Shown: in pieces, positions 42,918 to 54,585 of the stretch
Numbering within the stretch: position 1 is the stretch's first letter
How the letters are laid out: the number at the start of each line of letters is the position of its first letter
Assembly (NCBI GenBank): GCA_037013685.1
Contig: CM072892.1
Location: forward strand, 558,001-622,000
Reading direction: 5' to 3'
Source: Acridotheres tristis
Lineage: Eukaryota > Chordata > Aves > Passeriformes > Sturnidae
DNA: 64,000 nt
Notes under the pieces: generated by a model
The model's input: the letters and a program-made list of their open reading frames with translations, nothing else
Told to the model about the DNA's origin: nothing
The model's database searches: none
Program-made: the position numbers and the translations under genes

Positions 42918-43131
42918 TCCCGGATGGATTTACCCGGCTCAGGGCACAGGAACAGTCCCGGGATGGATTTACCCGGCTCAGGGCACAGGAACAGTCCCGG
43001 GATGATTTACCCGGCTCGGGGCACAGGAACAGTCCCGGGATGGATTTACCCGGCTCGGGGCACAGGAACAGTCCCGGGATGGATTTACCCGGCTCACATC
43101 AGCTCAGGAACAGTCCTGGGATGGATTTATG
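42918..43131. repeat. 40-bp minisatellite, about five copies
   Basis: The unit joins GGGATGGATTTACCCGGCTC with AGGGCACAGGAACAGTCCC. The last unit has lost part of its middle. Confidence 0.92.
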
Positions 43132-43399
43132 CCACGGGAAGGGAGGGATTTAGAGGGTGGAGGTGTTGGGGGGAGCAGGGGCAGCTCAGCACCTCCCCTG
43201 TGCAAACCCCGACGGCTCCAGCCCTACAAGCCTCTGCCAGTGGGCAGCAGAGCTTGCTGCTGCCCCAGAGGAGAACACCCCCAAATTGTGCCTCTGGCCC
43301 AGCTGCCTCCTTGTGTGGGGGACCCACAGATCCAGAAAAGTCCTTTTCAAAGAGGTTAATGTACTTCAAGTGGTTTAAAGCTCGAGTGTTTCATACAGG
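43132..43399. other. Unassigned non-coding DNA
   Basis: No recognised feature. Confidence 0.3.
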
Positions 43400-43597
43400 A
43401 GCACAGAATCCCAGGATCCCTCCCAGCCCAGGGACTCCAACCTGTGCCCAATTCCCACCCTGTGCCCATCCCAGAGCTCTGAGTGCCACCCCCAGGAATT
43501 GCTGGGACACCTCCAGGGATGGGCACTCCAAACCTCCCTGGGCACTTCCAATCCCTGCCCACCCTTTCCATGGGGAAATTCCTGCTGCTGTCCAGAC
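43400..43597 (-). mobile_element. CR1 fragment, third subfamily
   Basis: CACAGAATCCCAGGATCCCT terminus, CACCTCCAGGGATGGGCACT, CCTGGGCACTTCCAATCCCT and CCATGGGGAAATTCCTGCTG. Confidence 0.8.
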
Positions 43598-45857
43598 TAC
43601 ACAGCACAGCTCCTGTTACACACCGTACACAGAAAATAAAACACTTTGCAAGTATTTCTGAAAACCTTAAATCAAGCTACAGCCATTTTGAACAACTCCA
43701 CATTTTCAACTCCTCCGTGGAAAATTCTCTCCAACAGAGAAACCAGGAGAGTGACAATCAAGGACTCTCCAAGCTCAGAGCTCGCTCCCATGGAGAGGAG
43801 GATTGAGTGTCTCACAAGAAGGTCCAGCAGGGAATGAATATTTTGGACAAAAGGCTCGGAGGCAGAAATGCACCCATACCTTACCCATGGAGGTGTGGGC
43901 ACGGCTCCCCAGCAGGACATGGTGACACCCTTCCAACTGCACATTTTCCGTCCTGTTCCGTCCTGTTGCGTTCGGCTCTTGCAGGTGGAGCTGGGCCACC
44001 CTCCCAGCAGGGCCAGGGCTTTGTCAGAGAGAGCTGGGAGGGGACGATGGGGCAGCACACGGAGCAATTCCCCACCCCAGGGCAGAGCAGGAGAGGAGGA
44101 AAAGCCCCAGGTCCCCGCCGGGCAGCGGTGATGGCTGAAGGGAAGAGTGGGAACCAAAGGGCTGCGTCAAATCCATGAATTTAATGAGAATTTGTCGTGG
44201 AGGGCCGGGGTGGGGCTGTACCTTTGTGCTAAAGGCTTCGAGAGAACAGAGGGCTGGCGCTGCAGAGCGGGACCCCGAGGAGCAGCGGCTAATGAAGGTG
44301 TTAATTGGGTGGGGATGCAGCGGGAGGAGGTGTTGGGAACGATTCCACGGCATCAAAGGAGCGAGGAAAGCTCCTCTGGCACAGCCCGCATCCTGGGCTA
44401 ATGCTTCCATAAATGACACTTCCCGGGGGCTCGGAAATCCCGACCTTCTCGCAGCCCTGCTCCATTAAAACTTTAATTACACAAAGAGCGATCACAGGGA
44501 CACAGACCTTGGCGAAGGAGAGACAAGTGCGGCGCGCATCCTTCATCCCCATTTACATGAAAAAGGGGAATCAACAGGAACAAAGCGGCTGAGGGCTCGT
44601 CTGTCGGAGCTGAATTAATCCCGCCGTGATGAGCCCTTGATAAAGGCTGGATAAGGGACGGGATGTGGCTGGTGCTGGCTGATTAACGCGGCACAGACAA
44701 GCAGCGCCACAGGCACCTCTTCCTCACCAAAATCCATCACAGCACCAGCACATCCTAAGGCTCCTTGCTGCACTTATGGCCATTAAAATACTGACTTTAA
44801 AAAATAGACCGAAATTCACATACACGGTTTAATTCCATTGTTCTCGTTCCCCTTAAGAATCAGAGCTTATTTATTTGGAAAATGAGCTTTTTGCATACCA
44901 GCCTTATTTACGTTGAGGAATATGCCTGATTCCTTCACAGATGTGTTTATTGAGAAATATCCCTGACTCCTTGGTAAATGTGTTTAATATCGAAAATTCA
45001 TTTTCAATTATTAAATCAGGAGACTGTTAAAATATCAGTGGAATTCCAAGACAGATTGTATCAGGGAAAAATTAGGTTTCCTTAATTGTTAATATCCTTA
45101 GATGTAAATAACATTTCATTTTGGAGCAATTGCTTTACGAGCCTCTAAGTCTTATTTAATTAATGAGAACACTTTGCATCAGTGACAAACTACACATTCA
45201 GCAGAATTAAAGATGCACATTCTATTAGGGGAGCATTAAGTGCAGCTTTATCAGGGATTTCATAAATAACAGCAGTATTCTAATATGAAAAACTCCAAGG
45301 GGGCATCAGCTGTGACACGAGGGCATTCTGAAATCAGGGCTTGCAGCTTTCTTACAAGACAAGCAGTGCCTACTTTTGCTTTTTAAAGCCAAGAAATGCT
45401 TTGTTTTCCTAAGCCGAGGTGGAACAGGACGAGCCCCAGGAGGGCACGAGAAGCGGGACTGGTGCCGTGTTCTGACCCTGCTCGTGTCCCACAACTGCAC
45501 CTCGGTCCTGACATCAAAAAGGGTTAAAAACTGCAGCCTGTGAGGGGCAGCAGCACGGAGGGGAGGATCAAAGGAGGGTGAGGGGTTTGCACAAATCAAA
45601 GCAGGTCCCAGCCAAGAGGGGCGGCCTGAAAGGGAGCTCAGGATCAGGGTTAATGATCCAGCTTTAATTAAAGTGCTTTGGACAGCTCAGGATCCCGGCA
45701 TGGTGCAGCCTCAGAGAGACACGGATGTGTGTCCATGTCTGTGTCCATGTCCCTGAGGAATGTGTGTCCATGTCCCCCAGGAATGTGAGTTCCTCTCCCT
45801 AAATATTTCCACTCACCTCAGAACCAGGGATGGAGTAACGTGGCTGAGCAGGGAATG
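43598..45857. promoter_or_regulatory. Long dispersed-repeat-free block, candidate conserved non-coding DNA
   Basis: About 2.2 kb without CR1 or an extended tandem array, unusual in this window. 44160-44700 keeps CpG-containing motifs (GCTGAATTAATCCCGCCGTG, GCTGATTAACGCGGCAC), and 44760-45300 is AT-rich (TTACGAGCCTCTAAGTCTTA, AGATGCACATTCTATTAGGG). A diverged two-copy 40-bp repeat lies at about 44913-44996. The 150-codon-scale frames here show no known domain. Regulatory role is inferred only from composition. Confidence 0.35.
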
Positions 45858-46248
45858 GAATCAGAGATTTCCAGCCTGGTTTGGGTTGGGAGGGACCAAA
45901 AATCCCCCCCAGAGCCACCCCTGCCATGGCAGGGACACCTCCCACTGTCCCAATGTCCAACCTGGCCTTGGGCACTGCCAGGGATCCAGGGGCAGCCACA
46001 GCAAATCTGGCAATTCCAGCCCAGCCAGGAATTCCCAATTCCCAACATCCCATCCATCCCTGCCCTCTGGCACTGGGAGCCATTCCCTGTGTCCTGTCCC
46101 TCCATCCCTTGTCCCCAGCCCCTCTCCAGCTCTCCTGGAGCCCCTTTAGGTGCCCTCAGCTCTCCCTGGATCCTTCTCCTCTCCAGGGGATCATTCCCAG
46201 CTCTCCCAGCCTGGATCCAGAGCAGCTCCAGCCCTGGAGCAGCTCCAT
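45858..46248 (-). mobile_element. CR1 3' region, about 390 bp
   Basis: TTTCCAGCCTGGTTTGGGTT, GGAGGGACC, CCCTGCCATGGCAGGG, GGCAATTCCAGCCCAGCCAG, CATCCCTGCCCTCTGGCACT, GAGCCCCTTTAGGTGCCCTC and TCATTCCCAGCTCTCCCAGC. It is an uninterrupted inverted counterpart of 35.42-35.8 kb. Confidence 0.93.
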
Positions 46249-46326
46249 GACCAAAAATGATCCATCAGGGAACTGCCTCAGGTTTCTGTTGCTTGATCAA
46301 AGCAACTCAGCCCCTGATTGAGGGTC

Positions 46327-46478
46327 AGGGAATCCCAGAGTGGTTTGGGATTAAATCCCATCCCATCCCAGCCCTGCCATGGCAGGGACACCTCCCACTG
46401 TCCCAATGTCCAACCTGGCCTTGGGCATTCCAGGGATCCAGGGGCAGCCACAGCAAATCTGGCAATTCTGTGCCAGGA
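46327..46478 (-). mobile_element. CR1 3' end fragment
   Basis: GGGAATCCCAGAGTGGTTTG terminus, a CCCATCCCATCCCA step, CCCTGCCATGGCAGGG and TTGGGCATTCCAGGGATCCA. Only 80 bp from the previous CR1 copy and in the same orientation. Confidence 0.9.
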
Positions 46479-47413
46479 CGTGCCCCCCTCATGCTGCTGA
46501 TGTCAGGCTGTGACACATCACGGGGTGTCCCCAGGACACCAAACCCCACAGACAGACAGGATTTTAGGATCTCCCTTCCCTGAGCACCCCAGGATCACAA
46601 ACCAGCCTTGGCAAGCACAGGCAGCGTGGTTCCACAGGAGGGGCTGGAGCTCCTCTGGGGTTTCCTGGCCATTGGCACTGCCTGTGGCCACCAGCAGCCA
46701 CCACAGACACGTGATGATCGTGTCTGAGACTGGCACTGCATTTGATTTGTGGATGATGGCCCAGGGCACACGGTGTGGAATGTGCTCAGGATTTTCTCCT
46801 TGCCTGCCTGTGCCTTCCTGAGTCTGGTCACTGCAGAGCAACCAAACCATCCCCATCCCTTCCATCCCTGCTCCATACGGCAGAGACAGCTGCATCCAGA
46901 AAAGCAGATTATGTGTTTTAATCAGCGCTGATCAGTCATAGCTGCTGGTTTTTATAAATGACACTAAAATAAGAGAATGTTTCAGCAATAATGTCATATT
47001 ATGACAAGCCATTGGTTTGACTGCTGCCTCGTAAAATAATGCATGAATAACAAAAAGCATATGAAATGAAACCTTGAAATGATGAGAAATGGTGTTTCAA
47101 GTTCTCAAATGTTTAGAGGAGAATCTCAGAACCTAGAAATGCCTCACCTGGGTTTAGCTTAGTTGGACAGGAGTTCCAGGCACAGGGTGGGATCCTTGGG
47201 GCTGTCCTGTGCAGAGCCAGGAGTCAGGAGCACACAGAATCCCAGGATATCCTACCTTGGAACACCCAGTCCGACCTCAGAGACCAAACCACAGCCTCAA
47301 ACCCACGGTGTGAGCAGCACCAGCTCTCCCCAGCTCAGCTGATCCCATCCCAGGGTCCCTGTGGGTCATCCCATGATTCCAGGATCCCAGATCCCACAAT
47401 CTCCTGGCACCCT
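46479..47413. other. Unique DNA, AT-rich island at 46.9-47.13 kb
   Basis: 46900-47130 has TTTTAATCAGCGCTGATCAG, AATGTCATATTATGACAAGC and AAAATAATGCATGAATAACA. It contains a TCAGCGCTGA palindrome and a TGTCATATTATGACA inverted repeat. Candidate conserved element. Confidence 0.35.
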
Positions 47414-47505
47414 GCCAGAGGGCAGGGATGGATTGGGTACTGGGAACTGGGAATTCCTGGCTGCCCCTGGATCCCTGGCAGTGTCCCAGGCCAGGCTGGG
47501 ATCAC
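47414..47505 (+). mobile_element. Short CR1 fragment, sense
   Basis: CAGAGGGCAGGGATGGATTG then GGAATTCCTGGCTGCCCCTG: an internal deletion joins two blocks that are normally about 35 bp apart. Confidence 0.72.
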
Positions 47506-47832
47506 CCAGAATGGAGCCAAAAGGAGCAGTGGGACCTCGGCCTTTTGGATTCCCAGGATTATAAAAACAAAGAACAAAACGACAGCCACAGCCACCAGAC
47601 TAGTGAGAAACGAGAGCAGCAGGTGAGGAAAGGAGCTGGGCGAGGCCACCACGAGATGTGTCACTAACCCCGTCAGAGCCACGTGGCACAGGGACAAACA
47701 GCCCTGCCGAGCTGGGGCTGAACTGGGAGACAAAACCCAGCACACCCCACAGCTCAGATCCAGCCAGGGGTGAGGCTGTGCTGACAGAGCCCAGCGTGCC
47801 CGAGCTGAGCCCAGCTCCTGGGGCACTGCAGG
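47506..47832. other. Unassigned non-coding DNA
   Basis: No recognised feature. Confidence 0.3.
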
Positions 47833-48175
47833 GCATGGATGGATCATCCCAGGGCTCCTGGATGGGATGGATGGATCATCCCAGAGCTCCTGGAGGGCGT
47901 GGATGGATCATCCCAGGGTACCTGGATGGGATGGATGGATCATCCCAGAGCTCCTGGGGCACTGCAGGGCATGGATGGATCATCCCAGAGCTCCTGGAGG
48001 GCGTGGATGGATCATCCCAGGGTACCTGGATGGGATGGATGGATCATCCCAGAGCTCCTGGGGCACTGCAGGGAATGGATGGATCATCCCAGGGTACCCG
48101 GATGGGATGGATGGATCATCCCAGAGCTCCTGGGGCACTGCAGGGCATGGATGGATCATCCCAGAGCTCCAGGGG
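47833..48175. repeat. GGATGGATCATCCCAG minisatellite with about 105-bp higher-order unit
   Basis: Every subunit contains ATGGATCATCCCAGAGCTCC or a GGGTACCTGG variant. Three subunits (about 31, 32 and 42 bp) repeat together nearly three times. Confidence 0.88.
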
Positions 48176-48267
48176 CTCCTGATGTATCTGAGCTTGTGAC
48201 TGTGAACTCGGATCTCAATTAGTGTTAATTGTTCCAGTGAGTGCCTTGACTGCCAGGATCCCCTGAC

Positions 48268-48640
48268 CCGGCTGTCCCCTCCTGGCAGGGAGTTGTGCAG
48301 AGCCACAAGGGCCCCCCTGAGCCTCCTTTTCTCCAGGCTGAGCCCCTTCCCAGCCCCCTCAGGAATTCTCCATTCCCTTCCCAGCTTCCTCAGGAATTCT
48401 CCATTCCCTTCCCAGCTCCCTCAGGAATTCTCCATTCCCTTTCCCAGCTCCCTCAGGAATTCTCCATTCCCTTCCCAGCTCCCTCAGGAATTCTCCATTC
48501 CCTTCCCAGCTCCCTCAGGAATTCTCCATTCCCTTCCCAGCTCCCCCAGGAATTCTCCATTCCCTTCCCAGCTCCCTCAGGAATTCTCCATTCCCTTCCC
48601 AGCTCCCTCAGGAATTCTCCAGCCCTTTCCCAGCTCTATT
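48268..48640 (-). mobile_element. CR1 fragment with expanded 31-bp minisatellite
   Basis: GGCTGTCCCCTCCTGGCAGG, GAGTTGTGCAGAGCCACAAG and CCTTTTCTCCAGGCTGAGCC map this to the same part of CR1 as 26.27-26.35 kb. The copy has neither the 3' terminus nor the region beyond the array. Confidence 0.85.
48345..48620 (-). repeat. 31-bp minisatellite inside CR1, about nine copies
   Basis: Plus-strand reading: CAGCTCCCTCAGGAATTCTC followed by CATTCCCTTCC. One unit has an extra T and one carries CAGCTCCCCC. Confidence 0.95.
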
Positions 48641-49384
48641 CCCTTCTGGAATTCTCTTTCCAGTCCTTCCCTGTCCTTCCTGCCATCAGAGCCCAGGTGA
48701 GGTGGCTCTTCCCCCACCTGGCAGATTCCTACCCAGCATTAGCTCCGTGTGAGCTGCTCCACTGTTTTGGTGGATTTTCTTTACATTTTAATCAGCAGTA
48801 AAATCCTTCCAAAGGATTGATTCCAGCACTGGAGAGGCCCTGCAGAGTCTCAGTGCAAACACTTCCACACAGCAGTGATTTCCAACATGCAGCTATTCCT
48901 TTTCAGTGCTCTTAATCCATTTAACTTCTGCTTTCACAGTGTCTTACTCAATACACTGGAGGGTTTTATGTTGGACTTAAAGCTTTTGAAAAGCCTCTGT
49001 GCATTACACAGGTCACTGGTGTTCTTCAGTTTTACAAACTTCCACAATATCTGCAGCTTTTATATTATTTCCTTGCAGAAGGAAAGGTTAAAAACTGTGT
49101 AAACACTTCAGGACCTGGAGCTGAGTCGAGTGCTGGGTTTGCTTTACAATCTCCACACACAGGACAGAGGAGAGCAGCAATTTAGAATTCCAGAATTGTC
49201 ATTCAGGAGTTATCATGACTTTATTTCCTTTCTGTTGTTGTTGTTTCTTTGGGCTTTGTCTGATGTTTTACATCTCTGGCTGTTTTACAGGAATGGCCTC
49301 GTTAAAGGGCATTAATGGGAAGGAATCATCAGAGGGGCTGGGAGGGCCCCAGACACAGCAGGTACCCAAAACCAGAGCTTTGGG
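48641..49384. other. Unique AT-rich DNA
   Basis: 48790-49330 is repeat-free, with poly-pyrimidine and AT-rich stretches. Short open frames only. Confidence 0.3.
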
Positions 49385-49735
49385 TACAGAATCCTGCAGT
49401 TTTGGGGGTGGAAGAGACTCTGAAGTCAAATCCAAACACCAGCCCTGCCAAGGCCACCCTGCCCGTGTCCCCAGGTGCCACAAGCACAGGGCTTTAAAGC
49501 CCTGCAGGGATGGGGGCTGCAGCCCTGGACAAACCTTTCCAGGAAGGAATTTCCCCAATATCCAACCTAAACTTCCACTTGGCACTGCCCAAAGGATCCA
49601 GGGGCAGCCACAGCTGCTCTGGGCACCCTGTGCCAGCCCTGCCCACCCTCCCAGCCAGGAATTCCTTCCCAAAATCCCAACTAAATGCAGCCTCCTCCAG
49701 CTCAAAGGCATTCCCTGTCCTGTGTGAGCTGGCAG
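49385..49735 (-). mobile_element. Composite of two CR1 fragments, minus strand
   Basis: The left part has CTGCCCGTGTCCCCAGGTGC and GGAATTTCCCCAATATCCAA (third subfamily). It then switches at about 49580 to GGATCCAGGGGCAGCCACAG, GCCAGGAATTCCTTCCCAAA (main type). Either one chimeric copy or an insertion of one into the other. Confidence 0.7.
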
Positions 49736-50082
49736 GGCTTGCCCAGCCCTGCCCTGGGCAGGCAGATGGGGAAACAGCTTGGAGTTTGTCACCATCCAAG
49801 GGAGCAGGGGGTGTCCCAGCTGCCATCTGCAAGAAGCAGGAGGCAAATTATTTCTGGGAAGAGCAGTGATTTTGGAGTCAATGAGCCATTTAATCTGTCA
49901 AGCCCTCTGCTATGGAATTATCTCCATGGGGAAAGGGAGCTGGGGGAGCTAAGTGGTGCTGGAAGGTCAGGAATAAGTCACTGGAAAACCAGGATTGAGC
50001 TCGGTGTGCCTGGCTGCTGCTTCATGCCTGGAATGTGACATCAGAGGGGAACCTGTGATGGGCCCACAGGTGGTGATGGCAC
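49736..50082. other. Unassigned non-coding DNA
   Basis: No recognised feature. Confidence 0.3.
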
Positions 50083-50590
50083 TTCCATGGCTGTGACACT
50101 CCCATGGCTGTGACACTCCCATGCCTGTGACACTCCCATGGATGTGACACTCCCATGCCTGTGACACTCCCATGGATGTGACACTCCCAGGGCTGTGACA
50201 CTCCCAGGGCTGTGACACTCCCATGGCTGTGACACTCCCATGGATGTGACACTCCCATGAATGTGACACTTCCATGGATGTGACACTCCCATGAATGTGA
50301 CACTCCCAAGGTTGTGACACTCCCATGGATGTGACACTCCCATGAATGTGACACTCCCATGGATGTGACACTCTCATGGCTGTGACACTCTCATGGCTGT
50401 GACACTCCCATGCCTGTGACACTCCCAGGGCTGTGACACTCCCATGGCTGTGATACTCCCATGGATGTGACACTCCCATGGATGTGACACTCCCATGAAT
50501 GTGACACTCCCAGGGCTGTGACACTCCCATGGCTGTGACACTCCCATGGCTGTGACACTCCCATGGATGTGACACTCCCAGGGCTGTGTC
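50083..50590. repeat. 17-bp minisatellite (GTGACACTCCCATGGCT), about 30 copies
   Basis: Position-specific variants GGATGT, GAATGT, GCCTGT and AGGGCTGT recur in small groups, pointing to amplification of multi-unit blocks. Confidence 0.95.
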
Positions 50591-50870
50591 CCTTTCACAC
50601 TCACAATCTGAGCTGTCACCACCTGCTCCCTTCACCCCATCCCCAAGTTCTGCTGCCAGAGGGAGGAAAGCTTTGTGTGCCCGTGGATGGATGTCCCTGG
50701 ATAAAAGCCCTCTGTGTCCTTTACTGTCCTTCATCATTCCAACAGCCTGGAATAAGGCTGGAGAGATTGGGGGAAGGCCAAAGGGGCTTCCCTGGGCACC
50801 ACCTCCAGCAGCAGATTGTGAGTGCAGAGCCAGGCAAAGCAAAAAGCACCTGCTGTCCCCTCGGGTGAAG
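50591..50870. other. Unassigned spacer
   Basis: No recognised feature. Confidence 0.3.
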
Positions 50871-51088
50871 GATCACAGGATCCCAGAATTGTCTGGGTTA
50901 AAGGGACCTCAAATCCCCCCATCCCACCCCTGCCATGGCAGGGACACCTCCCACTGTCCCAATGTCCAGCCTGGCCTTGGGCACTGCCAGGGATCCAGGG
51001 GCAGCCACAGCAAATCTGGGAATTCCAGCCCAGCCAGGAATTCCCAATTCCCAACATCCCATCCATCCCTGCCCTCTGGCAGTGTCCC
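50871..51088 (-). mobile_element. CR1 3' end fragment
   Basis: CACAGGATCCCAGAATTGTC terminus, GGGACCTCAAATCCCCCCAT, CCCTGCCATGGCAGGG, GGAATTCCAGCCCAGCCAGG and CATCCCTGCCCTCTGGCAGT. Confidence 0.92.
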
Positions 51089-51188
51089 ATAGGCTGAGTG
51101 AGGGGAAGGGACAGTCCTGGGAGGGGTGAGGAATGGGAGGGGGCAGCTTCATCCTCTCAAACAGGAGCACCTTCCTCCCACAGGCATG

Positions 51189-52210
51189 GAAAACCCATGG
51201 ATAAACCCATGGATAAACCCATGGAAAAGCCATGGACAAACCCATGGAAAAACCCATGGACAAACCCATGGATAAACCCATGGACAAACCCATAGAAAAC
51301 CCATAGAAAACCCATAGAAAACCCATGGAAAACCCATGGATAAACCCATGGATAAACCCATAGAAAACCCATGGAAAAACCTATGGAAAACCCATGGATA
51401 AACCCATAGAAAACCCATGGATAAACCCATGGATAAACCCATGGACAAACCCATGGATAAACCCATGGACAAACCCATGGATAAACCCATGGACAAACCC
51501 ATGGAAAAACCCATGGACAAACCCATGGATAAACCCATAGAAAACCCATGGATAAACCCATGGATAAACCCATGGACAAACCCATAGAAAACCCATAGAA
51601 AACCCATGGATAAACCCATGGACAAACCCATGGATAAACCCATGGATAAACCCATGGATAAACCCATGGATAAACCCATGGATAAACCCATGGATAAACC
51701 CATGGATAAACCCATGGACAAACCCATGGACAAACCCATGGATAAACCCATGGATAAACCCATAGAAAACCCATGGAAAACCCATGGATAAACCCATGGA
51801 TAAACCCATGGACAAACCCATGGATAAACCCATGGATAAACCCATGGATAAACCCATAGAAAACCCATGGAAAACCCATGGGCAAACCCATGGACAAACC
51901 CATGGACAAACCCATAGAAAACCCATGGATAAACCCATGGACAAACCCATGGATAAACCCATGGATAAACCCATGGACAAACCCATGGATAAACCCATGG
52001 AAAACCCATGGATAAACCCATAGAAAACCCATGGAAAAACCTATGGAAAACCCATGGATAAACCCATAGAAAACCCATGGAAAAACCGATGGATAAACCC
52101 ATGGATAAACCCATGGATAAACCCATAGAAAACCCATGGATAAACCCATGGAAAAACCCATGGATAAACCCATGGAAAAACCCATGGATAAACCCATGGA
52201 AAACCCATGG
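51189..52210. repeat. 12-bp minisatellite (CCCATGGATAAA), about 85 copies
   Basis: Units vary at ATGGATAAA / ATGGACAAA / ATGGAAAAA and the shorter ATAGAAAA form. A CCATGG palindrome recurs in most units. Since 12 is divisible by three, frames stay open on both strands (up to 389 codons) and yield Met-Asp-Lys-Pro or Gly-Phe-Ile-His runs without gene features. Confidence 0.97.
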
Positions 52211-52974
52211 ACAAACCCCATGCCAGCCCTTAAAGAGCCTTTCAGTCACCTCAGCAGTGCTTGCCCTGTCAGTGCTCATGGAGGTGATCCTGGTGACAGG
52301 GCCATGTGAGCATTTCATGTTATTTTAATTTAATTTAATTACTGACAAGCCTCTGGTACAGCGAGGTGCATTGTAAAGCCACGCTGTGTGCTCAGACGAG
52401 CTGAAGACAGGAGCTGGAGGGGAGGGAAGGGAATGTCTCATCAAACAACAAAAGTAATCAGCATCAGGAGCTGCTCTGCCTCCTCTTCCTGTTTTACAAG
52501 CCAGGGTTTGAGGCTGAGACTTATTTTAAAATAATTTTTAAAAGCAGACTTTTCAACTGAGCCACTCTGGAGCCTGAAATGCTGCATTCAAGGGAAAGGG
52601 GAAGAGAATTATTTGAAAAGAGGAAATTTGTCTGGAAATGCTGGTGGTTCCCAGGAATGTTCTGCCTGCAGAGTCACAGACTCCTCTGCTTTGTGTAACT
52701 TGGGGTGGCCCCAATTCCCACTGGGAGTGCAGGGATCCCCCTCCAGACACCAGAGTGCTCTCTGGGAGGGGATTAGAGCAGTGTGGAGACAGAGCCTGTC
52801 CTAAGGCCCAGCTTTGGTCAGCAGCATGAAGGAGAAATCAATAATTTGTGAGCTCCACACCCGGGGTCACTGTGGCTCCTCACAGTTTATTTTGAATTTT
52901 AGAGGAATTAAACCAGGGCGTGGGAGCAGCACTAGCCCAGATCTCAGATCTGTCCCAAGGGACGCACCAGAGCT
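52211..52974. other. Unassigned non-coding DNA
   Basis: Contains an AATTTAATTTAATTA tract at 52325. No gene evidence. Confidence 0.3.
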
Positions 52975-53283
52975 GGCACAGGGGACAGCAGGACAGCTCC
53001 ATCCTGTCCCCCTGTCCCCTCCTCACCCCTTCCAGCAGCTCATCCCGGGGGAGAGCAGCCCCAATCCCAAAGGATCGGGACTGGGAGCTCTGCTGGGCAC
53101 AGGGGACAGCAGGGCAGCTCCATCCTGTCCCCTCCTCATCCCGGGGGAGAGCAGCCCCAATCCCAAAGGATGGGGACTGGGAGCTCTGCTGGGCACAGGG
53201 GACAGCAGGGCAGCTCCATCCCTGTCCCCTCCTCATCCCGGGGGACAGCAGCCCCAATCCCAAAGGATGGGGACTGGGAGCGC
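52975..53283. repeat. About 96-bp tandem repeat, three copies
   Basis: The unit includes GGGGACAGCAGGGCAGCTCC, CTCCTCATCCCGGGGGAGAG and CCCAATCCCAAAGGATGGGG. The first unit has a 20-30 bp extra segment. Confidence 0.88.
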
Positions 53284-53578
53284 TGCCAGCCCAGCCCCGG
53301 TGCCTTCCCCTCGCGGCTTCCGGCACAGCCTCACCCTGCACGTTTGTAAAGCAGGAGCTGAGCAGAGCCAGAAGTGCCCAGATGGGCTTTAACAGGCCCA
53401 GCTAATGGCTCACGATCTTTTAGTTACTGCTGGAACTGCTACCAGCCCTAATTGGTGGCACTAATTATCCCTGCAGCACTCGGGGTCAGTGATGAGGCGT
53501 TTGCTCTCTGCTCTCCTGCTGCAGCCCCAGCCTGCTCCTGCAGCCAGCATCCCTGGACATTCCAGGTGGGGAATTTCA
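53284..53578. other. Unassigned spacer
   Basis: Unique sequence before the pentamer array. Confidence 0.3.
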
Positions 53579-53877
53579 TCCCATTCCATCCCATCCCATT
53601 CCATTCCATTCCATTCCATTCCATTCCATTCCATTCCATTCCATTCCATTCCATTCCATTCCATTCCATTCCATTCCATTCCATTCCATTCCATTCCATT
53701 CCATTCCATTCCATTCCATTCCATCCCATCCCATCCCATCCCATCCCATCCCATCCCATCCCATCCCATCCCATCCCATCCCATCCCATCCCATCCCATC
53801 ACCATCCCATCCCATCCCATCCCATCCCATCCCATCCCATCCCATCCCATCCCATCCCATCCCATCCCATCCCATCC
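53579..53877. repeat. CCATT array passing into a CCCAT array
   Basis: About 27 CCATT units (53600-53720) are followed by about 30 CCCAT units with one extra ACCAT step near 53800. The sharp switch shows two successive amplifications. Unlike the other CCCAT loci it shows no CR1 flanks. Confidence 0.97.
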
Positions 53878-54585
53878 CTCAGGGTTGCTGCAATAATTAC
53901 AGGAACCTCTGTCACACTCGCCCCACTGCTCCTCCTGTCTGTCCTTAGCACATCTCTGCTGTGGTTTAATTAGTGAGGGGCCGGGTTAATTAAAGCCCGG
54001 GATCTGTTCCAGGGGGTTTCTGCCCCTCTGCCGTGCTCAGGTGAGACCCCACCTGCCTCAGGGCAGCCCCACATCAGCACGGCCTGGAGCAAGTCCAGAG
54101 GATGCTCCCAGGGCTGGTGTCAGATGTATCCCTTAAATTCAACACTCTAAACCAAAGAATTCCTAAAATCTGTTGCTCTTCATGGACAGAACATGATTCC
54201 TGAAGAAATTCTATCTCAGGAAGCAAAAGCAGTTATAAAAACTGAAAAAAGGAAATAGGACTGCGGAGTTCTCGGTATAATTTGGAATAAAACCTTGCAA
54301 GCAAGACTTTAAAACTTCATTAATGCAATAAAGAATAATCAAAAGCAAGCCTGAAGTGTATTGCATTGAGGATGAGGCTGTTTCAGTCAGCTCTGAGGGG
54401 CTGAGAGCAGCAGAGCCTGTGCTGGTCCCTGCTCTGCTCATCAGGGCTGCTCCATCCATCACCCCAGCTCAGCCAAGCCCTGTGTGGGGCCTGCTGCTGA
54501 TCCTGGCCCCAGGCTCAGCCCCAGCCTGGTCCTGGCCCTGCTCCACACCCCAGGGGCTCAGGGCAGGAGCAGAACCTGCCCAGCC
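53878..54585. other. Unique DNA with a weak CR1-like trace
   Basis: 54035-54112 (GCTCAGGTGAGACCCCACCT, GGAGCAAGTCCAGAGGATGC) may be a sense CR1 internal fragment. 54130-54370 is AT-rich and unassigned. Confidence 0.35.

Noticed and set aside
47150..47190. TTAGCTTAGTTGGACAGGAG resembling a tRNA-type promoter box
   Set aside because: No cloverleaf can be drawn and no second box at the correct distance.
50083..50590. CRISPR-like regular repeats
   Set aside because: Units are head to tail with no unique spacers and the DNA is vertebrate. The same applies to the other arrays.
51149..52318. 389- and 354-codon frames with Gly-Phe-Ile-His / Met-Gly-Leu-Ser repeats
   Set aside because: A product of the 12-bp array, which lacks stops in all frames. 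No start context, splice sites or conserved ends.
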